From Candidatus Parvibacillus calidus (GTDB taxonomy: Bacteria > Bacteroidota > Bacteroidia > Chitinophagales > Saprospiraceae), in assembly GCA_013414645.1 (NCBI GenBank), contig CP058702.1:550613-558291 (forward strand): 7,679 bases of DNA. Direction: 5' to 3'. This document shows positions 1-5,863 of the stretch, piece by piece. The notes under the pieces are model-generated. The model did not search any database and was not told the DNA's origin. It was given only the letters and a program-made list of their open reading frames with translations. Both the position numbers and the translations under genes were made by a program. Within the stretch, counting starts at the first letter, position 1, and each line of letters opens with the position of its first letter.

Positions 1-645
1 AAACTGTTGTTTTGGTAGACTGGCTACTTTCTTACCATCAAACCACCACTTTATTTGATTTAAATCGGTTACCTCTGATAAATCCATATCTTTCACAAAT
101 TGCTCCACATCGAATCCATACAACGGAGGTGTAGCATTTGACTTAAACTCATAAAATTTATCTCCCACTCTTACATCAACTCTTCTCACGCTGCCTTCGA
201 TTACTTCTTCGAATAATGTAGTGCCAGCAGGAAATTCATTTGGATACTTCCTTACTCCATCCGCTATCCACATAGCCCCTTCTGTAAAACTGCCACCTTT
301 TTTAATATCCGCAATTACTTTTGCATAAGGATTTCCAAATTTACTTGCACCATGCTCAAGATCATCCAATATCTCATCTAAATATTTATAAGATGGATTT
401 CCACTTTGACATGTTCTACATCTTACTCCTTTCTCGGCTAATTTTTGAACAGTAGTTTGTAAATCTGTTTTGCTTATAATACCTGCTATTTCTGAATTGT
501 CGAGAATTCTTCTAACAGATGTAAGAGTCGCGATATCTTTTCTAATTAATGGATGAGCTATTAATGCTTCCCACGCCTTCACCCTCTCCACCTTATCCAT
601 CAAATAAGCCCCGAAAGCCACATCCTCCAGGTCGGCAGCTAACTT
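1..645 (-). CDS. Orphan toxin tip: PD-(D/E)XK-like nuclease module, 3' end beyond window
   Basis: The minus strand is open from 645 to the left edge (about 215 codons) and continues beyond it. It begins inside the conserved junction (LEDVAFGAYLMDKVERVKAWE) and then diverges into its own tip. That tip has a CxxC (CRTC), a segment SYKYLDEILDDLEH, and a likely nuclease core: FEEVIEG, then RRVDVRV (Asp codon 175-177) and YEFKS (Glu codon 148-150, Lys codon 142-144), followed by EQFVKDMDLSEV and IKWWFDGKKV. There is no trunk and no signal peptide. Codons usable as starts (GTG 621, ATG 600) are internal to the junction homology. It is best read as a silent cassette that could replace the tip of gene Y. 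Its immunity gene, if present, would lie left of the window. Confidence 0.68.
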
Positions 646-757
646 TTAGCATTCTCCGGAGCAATATTAACAAATAATGCTTCTATGTGGTGCTTTTTCC
701 GGGATATTTTGAGAGTATCCGATCAAAACTTTCCTGAGTCAGGTTAAGGAGGCCGGA
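569..757 (-). repeat. Junction direct repeat, copy 1 (orphan)
   Basis: Direct repeat of 2917-3106 at about 97% identity by hand alignment: roughly five substitutions and one or two single-base indels. It encodes the segment from HLNLTQESFDRIL to VKAWE. Homology stops abruptly on both sides: right of about 757, where the reading frame also closes, and left of 569, where the tip sequences diverge. Copy 1 has a four-base T run at 644-647 where copy 2 has five (2992-2996), which shifts its frame. GC content is higher than in the flanking tips. Confidence 0.85.
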
Positions 758-1079
758 GGCGTTTTTATTGGGGTGAAATTATGGGATTTAAGGCCGGGAG
801 ACGTTGATATTAGGGAATTTCTGGGAAGGGTGAAGGTTGTTTTAATTTTTGGTATCGGGGTGATTTTTGCGATAATAATCCACCAGATCTTTGGGGTAAT
901 ATGGATTATCCCGAAAGCTACTGTCGTCTATGTTAAGAGTAGTTGCTACACATAAACATTGCCTTTGATAAAAAGACTGTCTCAAAACTTCATGAGATTC
1001 AAAGCATGGATTCTAAGGCTAAAGACAACCCATTCAATTTTAATGATGCGGCTATCCTAGATAATGAAACCCAGAAAGC
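758..1079. other. Spacer between immunity candidate and orphan tip; content unclear
   Basis: About 320 bp separating the end of the immunity candidate from the orphan cassette. The minus strand is interrupted by stops (including around 862-865 and 792-795), so it does not link the two. Short minus-strand readings such as DNPYYPKDLVDYYRKNHPD are protein-like but end quickly and have no visible start. A weak plus-strand reading crosses it. I see no tRNA, clear terminator hairpin or mobile-element end. Confidence 0.5.
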
Positions 1080-1092
1080 TTATGCCGGATGA
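773..1092 (+). CDS. Possible small membrane protein on the plus strand (doubtful)
   Basis: A GTG at 773-775 opens 60 codons with a strongly hydrophobic segment (VVLIFGIGVIFAIIIHQIFG), i.e. one membrane helix, ending at TAA 953-955. The next frame continues with convincing protein-like sequence (NIAFDKKTVSKLHEIQ, then FNDAAILDNETQKAYAG) to TGA 1090-1092. One missing base between about 943 and 951 would join them into ~106 residues. It would be convergent with the immunity candidate and overlap its end by 13 bp. There is no good start signal, and the joining run is only TT, so this may be chance. Confidence 0.25.
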
Positions 1093-1769
1093 GATCCTTT
1101 CTGAAAAATATGTAGTGTGTGTTTATTATCTATTACGTACAGCCTTTCATTGAATAATTTTAGCTCTCTTCCAAACCGTGGATTATCTGATTGGTCATGA
1201 TCTTGTGGAAAATCATAAATCCAATCTATCTTTAATGTTTTGCGGTTTAATGATCCGAGTTTGTAATGATGATAATCAGAAAAATAAATAAAATCATCAT
1301 CGAATACAAATTTTGAATAGTTTTCAAGATTTAATGATTTCATATCTTCTATAGGCGTTAAAGTAACTGTATAGTTGTTATGCAAATCAACTTCAATCAA
1401 ATCCTGATTGGCTAGCTGTATCAATTTTCCATTATTAGGATCTAATTCTATACTATCGCCAAAATTATCAAACTTTGGGTGTTTATCGTTTTTAAGAATT
1501 GTGATTTTGTCTCCTGACTTGATATCTAATATTAATATCTTGCCACTGTTTAGTAATATATAAATCTTATCTTCATATATTCCTAAGATCTTGTTAACTT
1601 GTGTTTGTTTTTCACTGCCGTCATAATCAGACCAACATCCAATTTCTGCTGTGTCAAACTTCCATTCTATATTTCCATTATCGTCGATTAAAGATATATT
1701 GTTTTTAATTCCACTTAAAAGATATTCTCCATCAATATATAATGGTAAATCATCAAATTTTTTTCCCAT
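1080..1769 (-). CDS. 3' part of the propeller-like immunity candidate
   Basis: 229-codon piece. Its apparent ATG (1767-1769) comes from reading the ATGGG just before the A7 run out of frame; coding sequence in the neighbouring frame leads straight into it. It contains at least three blade-like repeats (ISLIDDNGNIEWKFD, ILILDIKSGDKITILKN, KLGSLNRKTLKIDWIYDF), with Tyr/Phe-rich strands between. It ends HIFQKGSHPA then TAA. Confidence 0.55.
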   Translation of the reverse strand: MGKKFDDLPLYIDGEYLLSGIKNNISLIDDNGNIEWKFDTAEIGCWSDYDGSEKQTQVNKILGIYEDKIYILLNSGKILILDIKSGDKITILKNDKHPKFDNFGDSIELDPNNGKLIQLANQDLIEVDLHNNYTVTLTPIEDMKSLNLENYSKFVFDDDFIYFSDYHHYKLGSLNRKTLKIDWIYDFPQDHDQSDNPRFGRELKLFNERLYVIDNKHTLHIFQKGSHPA

Positions 1770-2137
1770 TTCACACTAAATGGTAATTGAATACAGAATG
1801 TATTAGTTGAATAATCAGAGTTATATTTTAAAGCTATTACAAAACCTTCAATTGACACACTCCTTACCATATACCTCTCCAAACCACTATTTATTACATC
1901 TCCTGTATCTAAATTTAACGAAATAGTTTTCTCAAACCCAGATTCTTTATCTATAAACTCAATGAATGCAAAATCCCTAAAAACTTTGCAACCAATACTT
2001 TTACCAGGAATTATTTTTTCCCATATTAAGTTCTGACTTAAATCAAAACATTTAATAATATTTTTAAACAACACAACAAGGGCATGTTGAATTAAATAAC
2101 ATCCATTTACTTCATCAATTGACTGTATATATTTCAT
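1080..2137 (-). CDS. Candidate immunity protein, beta-propeller-like, one frameshift
   Basis: ATG 2135-2137 directly follows the toxin stop (TAA then ATG), so expression is probably translationally coupled. The frame runs to TAA at 1080-1082 as two overlapping readings (1715-2137 and 1080-1769). The A7 run at 1758-1764, if A8, joins them as VKWEKKFDDLPLYIDGEY, giving about 352 residues. There is no signal peptide, consistent with a cytoplasmic protector. Repeated units resemble PQQ/WD-like propeller blades: CFDLSQNLIWEKII, LIDDNGNIEWKFD, ILDIKSGDKITIL, LNRKTLKIDWIYDF. The immunity role is inferred from position next to a toxin tip and from the fold type. It could instead be a generic propeller cargo protein. 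I know of no named immunity family that it clearly matches. Confidence 0.6.
1715..2137 (-). CDS. 5' part of the propeller-like immunity candidate
   Basis: Open 140-codon piece carrying the true start (MKYIQSIDEVNG). The first ~125 residues look native (YLIQHALVVLFKNIIKCFDL, then DFAFIEFIDKESGFEKTISL). The last ~15 codons after VKWEK are out of frame and overlap the 3' part. A gene caller would report it as a short hypothetical protein; it should be read together with the piece at 1080-1769. Confidence 0.5.
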   Translation of the reverse strand: MKYIQSIDEVNGCYLIQHALVVLFKNIIKCFDLSQNLIWEKIIPGKSIGCKVFRDFAFIEFIDKESGFEKTISLNLDTGDVINSGLERYMVRSVSIEGFVIALKYNSDYSTNTFCIQLPFSVKWEKNLMIYHYILMENIF

Positions 2138-2620
2138 TTATAATTTATTGATAAAATTATACAGGTCATGGTCATGACCTGTTTTGTTAACTGCTTGAAT
2201 AAACTGGCCTTTTGTATTGATACCAATGGAACTGAATACAGTTGAATTCGGATTGGCTTTCAATATGTCATCATAAATCTTATAATTATCTTGCTGAAAC
2301 AATTCCTTAAATTTTGATTTTATAAAATTTAAATCATTTACTTTCTTACTATTAAAAATATATTCAAAACTATTCATATTATTGGCATCCGCCAAATATG
2401 CTTTGAATTGATTCTTGAACTTTGTGGAGAAGAGAATATTATTAATAGTGCTTTGTGAATAGCTTTTTAGTTCGAGTTTCTTTATTAAACCGGGACCTGC
2501 TTCGTATTCAATATCAAACAAACAATTTTCACAAATTCCATCAAGATTATCTGCATCTAATATTTTTCCTTCAAGCTTCCTGACCTTACTTGGATCTATT
2601 GTTTTCAGTTTAGTAAGCAT
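2138..2620 (-). CDS. Fragment of gene Y: catalytic part of PD-(D/E)XK-like nuclease tip
   Basis: 160 codons ending the toxin. Candidate active-site residues are the Glu of LEGK (codon 17), the Asp of FDIEY (codon 36) and the Glu and Lys of LELKSY (codons 50 and 52). The D-x13-E-x-K spacing and the beta-strand setting fit a restriction-endonuclease-fold toxin. A CxxC (CENC) sits just before the Asp strand. Downstream, FKNQFKAYLADANNM and FEYIFNSKKV correspond in position to EQFVKDMDL and IKWWFDGKKV of the orphan tip. ATG 2618-2620 is internal to the restored gene. The TAA at 2138-2140 abuts the next gene's ATG. The family is inferred from motif layout only. Confidence 0.6.
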   Translation of the reverse strand: MLTKLKTIDPSKVRKLEGKILDADNLDGICENCLFDIEYEAGPGLIKKLELKSYSQSTINNILFSTKFKNQFKAYLADANNMNSFEYIFNSKKVNDLNFIKSKFKELFQQDNYKIYDDILKANPNSTVFSSIGINTKGQFIQAVNKTGHDHDLYNFINKL

Positions 2621-5600
2621 ATGACTTACCCCATCCTGGGCATAAAAATTGGTGTTTTTAAAGCAGCAACTACTTTGCTAAAACCATCCACTTCATTTAA
2701 ATTAACTGCTAGATATTTTACATCATCTAAATGGTCAGCGACATTTTTAAGAAAGGATGTGTTCCTCCTGTTTGAGGATGAACTAAAGCAGCAATTATGT
2801 TATCTATATCTGTTTGTCCGTTGGGAAACTTATTGACCACAGAAGGTTCCATGAGTTCTGACAACTTGGATAAATAATTGACATCCTTTCTATAAATTGG
2901 TCTAGCAATGGATTTCTCCCACGCCTTCACCCCCTCCACCTTATCCACCAAATAAGTCCCGAAAGCCACATCCTCCAGGTCGGCAGCTAACTTTTTAGCA
3001 TTCTCCGGAGCAATATTAACAAATAATGCTTCTATGTGGTGCTTTTTCCGGGATATTTTGAGAGTATCCGGTCAAAACTTTCCTGAGTCAGGTTAAGGTG
3101 GCCGGGGCCTTCCTTCTTGTAGTTGAAGTAATGTTCTGATGTGGCAACTACTTCAAGTGAGAGGTTTTCCTCAGGTATTACTTTTTATATTCTTCTAAAA
3201 ATTGTTGCCATGTTCCATCTTTGAACTTAGTACGATATTCACCTATGAGCTCTTCTAATTTTTGATAATATACAGGATTAAACTGTACCTTACCCGATTT
3301 AATGACCTGAATTACTTGATTAAGTACTTCATGTTTTGTATAAAAACATTATCCAGTGGCAATATATGTTGTCCATCATATTTCTGATCGACTTCATCGA
3401 TTTTCTTACCCAGCTCTTCTAAAGTAACCTCTTTAACTATGAACTCTTCACCTTTTTTAATTTTTATAATTACATTTTCGTTAACACAGTAGGCAATTCG
3501 TTTAACCACTTTACCTGTTGACTTAAAAGCAATACCCGCCACTTTACTTCCTATCTGCCCTACTATATCTATTTTATCAGAAAATGCCATTATTTTTACC
3601 AAGGGCTTTAACAAGACACCTAACACACTTTTACTAGCACTCGGAACAAAAATTGCGATTACGACGGGACCAATAAGTTCCGTAACATTATGGACAAATA
3701 AGCAGTTTTGATTGATATCAAAATGATCTTTTAATCCGTCCAGTATTGCATAATATATTCCTTCTTTAACAACTATAGGTTCTACCCCTGTGGTGTCGAT
3801 GCGTTTATAATTCTGAAGTTGTTGAAATTGAGTCTTTATCTCATTTCTACCTTGCACTGATAATACTTTTGGAAATATACTCAATACATCAGGTACACTC
3901 TGAATAATCCCGACAAGGCCATCCCAAATGCCACACACGGCACTAAACTGAGCCTCAGATCCAAAATATTCTTTATTCTCGGCCGGATCATCTTTCCAAA
4001 TTATGGAAGAAGAATTAATTATTAGTTCAATAGAAAGAAAGATAGGTTTTAAGAACACATATGCTATATCACTATAAAATTTATCATATGTATCTGTGTT
4101 ATTGCAATTCCAATATTTTTGATCTATCTTGCACTTTTCTATTTTATTGCTTACCAGATCCAGAAATAGATAAAGTTCTGTCAAAATGGTATCTGCCACT
4201 TGACTCAAGTTTACGATATTTGTAATTAATTTCTTTTGACTTATTCCATTAAATGCTGCTAAAAGTGGCAAAGATTCAAATCTCTGTGTGTCAATAGCCT
4301 GTACCGTAAATTTATTATTTGTATAATTTAACCATACTTTTATATATCCTTTGGGTATCTTTTTTCAATAATTGAATCATATTGAGATGGATTACTGGTA
4401 ATTATCAAACATACTTTAAGAGCTCTCCTCATTATGGTATCTGAGATTAACTCACTTTTAGCTCCGCTATACAACTTACCCAACTCTACTGTATCAATAC
4501 CTAATCCTGTAAGGTCTATTATTATTGTACTTCCCGCATAATCACCATTGCCGTTTCCGGAATTGTTTTTAATACTATCACACTCTGTTGCAGAAATGGT
4601 TCTGCACATGCCCGAAATAGAAGCATCAAAAATGGAAATACTGTCTTTACATTTTATCTCTTCTAAAATTCCAAATCTATATTTTGAATGATTTACCTTT
4701 TCTGTCTTATAACTATAATAAGTATTATTATCTATATTAAATGAATCTCTTTGAATATTATCTTTATTCATTCTATCAAAATATAGCAATTCAAAGGTTT
4801 TATAAACTGCATAGGGAACTAAATTGCCTGCTTGATCTTTTTTCCTTCACTTGTAAGGAAATTTTAGCTTCCTCATCATTATTGTCAACTATACCTTGTA
4901 ATTGATTACCATCAAGTATATATTGATTAATTTTCGCTAGATTTTCGTCAGTAAATGTAACAAAGGAATTCCCTATCTGAAAAGTACTACAACTGATACT
5001 ACTCTTGGGGACATAAACTATGTTTTGTTGCTCTGTAATATTAGGGTCTTCATATAATTTTTCAAATGAATCATACTCCATTTCATCGATATTTTCTAGA
5101 AATGATTGTATTAACTCTTTTCCCAATCCGGGCTTGAAACATTAATATTCTTTAAATAGGATAATAGTATGCTTTTACTTGGTTCATCTAATTCATCTGC
5201 TCCCCCATCCCCTGTCGATTTTTTAATTAAAAATCGCTTTACTAATTCCAGCTCAATGGTTGCTGAATCAGAATTTATTCGAGGCACAAGGTCGAAAAGA
5301 TGGAGATCAGGTAAATTTTATTACCTTCAGATGTAGCTGCTTGTATTAATTCTTGAGATTGATTTGCCAATTTTTCTGCTGAATCAAACTCAGAATAATT
5401 ACTTTTCCTGACACTTGATTCATCCAGATTTTGGATATTTTGAATAAAATTCGTTACGTCTTTTATTTCAGTAACATTTGTTGTTTGTTTCAGATTTATA
5501 TAGTTGTTGATTGTAAGGTCAACATATACCTTGTACTCATTTTGTTGCGAATTATAACTATCAATTTTATTATTTATCTCATTTAAAACAGGGTTATAAA

Positions 5601-5863
5601 GTGTTGTTATGGTAGATTGGTCCGTAGTCTCGTCTTTAATATGAAATTGAAGGGTGTTGCTTTCTCCTTCACTATAATGGCTAAGAATGTAATTCCTTTT
5701 AATCAAAGGCAACTTTGTATTGGGGGAATTGACCATAGATTTTAACATCTCCCCTTTTGCTTAAGAATCAATTCATATTGATCCTGAGAGTTCGGTCCAT
5801 TCTGTGAAAATGTCTTCCCTATAATATGTATCAATAGCCATAAAACCAATAAAACTTTTTCAT
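2138..5863 (-). CDS. Gene Y: secreted polymorphic toxin with C-terminal PD-(D/E)XK-like nuclease tip, frame-broken
   Basis: As written the gene is cut into several ORFs. Restoring one base in each of ten short runs, plus one adjustment at 4838-4843, gives a continuous protein of about 1244 residues. Start ATG at 5861-5863 overlaps the TGA of gene X. Residues 1-21 are a classical Sec signal peptide (MKK, then LLVLWLLIHIIG, then TFSQ-N). Residues ~22-920 match nothing I recognise; around ~725-780 is a hydrophobic stretch (IGPVVIAIFVP, KSVLGVLLKPLV). Residues ~921-985 are the conserved junction (HLNLTQESFDRIL ... VKAWE) shared with an orphan copy at 569-757. Residues ~986-1244 are the toxin tip, with LEGK, FDIEY (Asp ~1120) and LELKSY (Glu ~1134, Lys ~1136) spaced like a PD-(D/E)XK nuclease. 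The stop abuts the immunity candidate. Breaks lie at 5856-5860, 5751-5754, 5313-5319, 5118-5121, 4838-4843, 4360-4365, 3342-3346, 3182-3186, 3043-3047, 2744-2748 and 2644-2648. Sequencing error is likelier than true pseudogenisation. Confidence 0.72.
2161..2182. other. Perfect inverted repeat near the toxin stop codon
   Basis: Nine-base arms (ACAGGTCAT and ATGACCTGT) flank a four-base loop. The site lies about 20 bp before the toxin stop and 24 bp before the immunity ATG. In the toxin mRNA it would form a GC-containing hairpin in otherwise AT-rich sequence. It encodes TGHDHDL, so the symmetry could also come from the repeated HD codons. A role in tuning toxin/immunity translation, or acting as a pause site, is speculation. 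Confidence 0.45.
2727..2969 (-). CDS. Fragment of gene Y: end of junction segment and beginning of nuclease tip
   Basis: 80-codon reading that can begin at GTG 2967-2969 but is open further right, to about 3071 (IEALFVNIAPENAKKLAADLE). It holds the end of the conserved junction (YLVDKVEGVKAWE) and the first part of the tip (IARPIYRKDVNYLSKLSEL). The conserved part matches the orphan copy; the part after VKAWE does not match at DNA level. The run at 2744-2748 causes a premature stop; with one more base the protein continues as NVADHLDDVKYLAVNLNE. Confidence 0.55.
   Translation of the reverse strand: MAFGTYLVDKVEGVKAWEKSIARPIYRKDVNYLSKLSELMEPSVVNKFPNGQTDIDNIIAALVHPQTGGTHPFLKMSLTI
2917..3106 (-). 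repeat. Junction direct repeat, copy 2 (within gene Y)
   Basis: Partner of the repeat at 569-757, about 2.35 kb away in the same orientation. It is embedded in the coding frame of gene Y immediately before the variable nuclease tip. The position is what tip replacement requires: shared sequence upstream of VKAWE, different sequence after it. GC is about 47% at 2941-3000, above the AT-rich tip DNA. Confidence 0.85.
3312..4271 (-). CDS. Fragment of gene Y: pre-toxin region with hydrophobic helices
   Basis: The longest intact piece of gene Y (319 codons, about residues 530-850). Helical, with Cys-containing motifs (IEKCKIDQKYWNCNN). A hydrophobic part near nt 3580-3700 (IGPVVIAIFVPSASKSVLG, LLKPLVKIMAFS) could be a membrane-interacting or translocation segment; that is inference. 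It ends at nt 3312 with a short out-of-frame tail. One extra base in the run at 3342-3346 continues the protein as VFYTKHEVLNQVIQVIKSG and on to EEYKK. The apparent start at 4271 is not an ATG-led gene start, because coding sequence reads into it from the right. Confidence 0.55.
   Translation of the reverse strand: MPLLAAFNGISQKKLITNIVNLSQVADTILTELYLFLDLVSNKIEKCKIDQKYWNCNNTDTYDKFYSDIAYVFLKPIFLSIELIINSSSIIWKDDPAENKEYFGSEAQFSAVCGIWDGLVGIIQSVPDVLSIFPKVLSVQGRNEIKTQFQQLQNYKRIDTTGVEPIVVKEGIYYAILDGLKDHFDINQNCLFVHNVTELIGPVVIAIFVPSASKSVLGVLLKPLVKIMAFSDKIDIVGQIGSKVAGIAFKSTGKVVKRIAYCVNENVIIKIKKGEEFIVKEVTLEELGKKIDEVDQKYDGQHILPLDNVFIQNMKYLIK
4340..4789 (-). CDS. Fragment of gene Y: unknown central region
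   Basis: 149-codon open stretch, about residues 358-507 of restored gene Y. It contains a Cys pair (GMCRTISATECDSI), a Gly/Asn-rich linker (NNSGNGNGDYAGS) and then a hydrophobic strand-like run (TIIIDLTGLGIDTVELGKL) followed by a helix. The alternation suggests a small alpha/beta domain, but I cannot assign a family. The ATG at 4789 follows coding sequence in the adjacent frame without a gap, so it is most likely internal. The 3' break is the six-base run at 4360-4365; one extra base continues as EKKIPKGYIKVWLNYTNN. Confidence 0.5.
   Translation of the reverse strand: MLYFDRMNKDNIQRDSFNIDNNTYYSYKTEKVNHSKYRFGILEEIKCKDSISIFDASISGMCRTISATECDSIKNNSGNGNGDYAGSTIIIDLTGLGIDTVELGKLYSGAKSELISDTIMRRALKVCLIITSNPSQYDSIIEKRYPKDI
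4800..5126 (-). CDS. Fragment of gene Y: unknown extracellular region
   Basis: 108-codon open stretch inside gene Y (roughly residues 246-350). Acidic opening (FLENIDEMEYDSFEKLYEDP), then a beta-rich part (YVPKSSISCSTFQIGNSFVTF). Upstream, nt 5122-5270 are open in the adjacent frame (ELVKRFLIKKSTGDGG ... SSPDWEK) and join this piece if the A4 run at 5118-5121 gains a base (WEKELIQSF). At its 3' end the A6 run at 4838-4843 throws the frame; the continuation reads DQAGNLVPYAVYKTFELLYF into the next fragment. No recognised domain. Confidence 0.5.
   Translation of the reverse strand: MGKELIQSFLENIDEMEYDSFEKLYEDPNITEQQNIVYVPKSSISCSTFQIGNSFVTFTDENLAKINQYILDGNQLQGIVDNNDEEAKISLQVKEKRSSRQFSSLCSL
5275..5748 (-). 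CDS. Fragment of gene Y: N-terminal mature region
   Basis: Open 157-codon stretch corresponding to residues ~40-195 of restored gene Y. It is polar, rich in Asn, Gln, Ser and Thr, and probably mixed beta/helical (YNPVLNEINNKIDSYNSQQ, NFIQNIQNLDESS). I recognise no domain. A stand-alone ATG at 5748 is possible but is almost certainly internal: the 5' extension in the repaired frame supplies a signal peptide. The native stop here (CLE then TAA) looks artificial; adding one base near 5313-5319 continues the protein as LPDLHLFDLVPRINSDSATIE and onward. Confidence 0.55.
   Translation of the reverse strand: MLKSMVNSPNTKLPLIKRNYILSHYSEGESNTLQFHIKDETTDQSTITTLYNPVLNEINNKIDSYNSQQNEYKVYVDLTINNYINLKQTTNVTEIKDVTNFIQNIQNLDESSVRKSNYSEFDSAEKLANQSQELIQAATSEGNKIYLISIFSTLCLE
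5750..5863 (-). CDS. Signal-peptide exon-like start of gene Y (short broken segment)
   Basis: This is the first ~38 codons of gene Y and is too short to stand as an ORF. The ATG at 5861-5863 followed by A5 reads into a stop after eleven codons. With A6 the frame gives MKK, a hydrophobic core (VLLVLWLLIHIIG) and a small-residue cleavage region TFSQ-N, then a polar segment ending QKG. A second break, C4 on the plus strand at 5751-5754, separates it from the next piece. That a one-base repair produces a textbook signal peptide exactly at the ATGA overlap is the main reason for choosing this start. Confidence 0.65.

Noticed and set aside
863..960. Minus-strand reading with DNPYYPKDLVDYYRKNHPD as an immunity gene tail
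   Set aside because: It has no traceable upstream frame or start, and it is the complement of a hydrophobic plus-strand stretch, which tends to give hydrophilic shadow sequence.
2621..2836. Plus-strand ORF of 71 codons
   Set aside because: It lies opposite the toxin tip, whose repaired minus-strand reading is continuous and motif-bearing; the plus reading shows nothing recognisable.
569..3106. The 190-bp direct repeat as insertion-sequence or transposon ends
   Set aside because: The copies are coding, lie in frame with toxin junction sequence, have no inverted terminal symmetry, and enclose no transposase.
2138..5863. Gene Y as an ordinary decayed pseudogene
   Set aside because: No in-frame nonsense substitution or large deletion is needed to restore it; every fix is a small change in a homopolymer. 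It was not fully excluded, but ranked below sequencing error.
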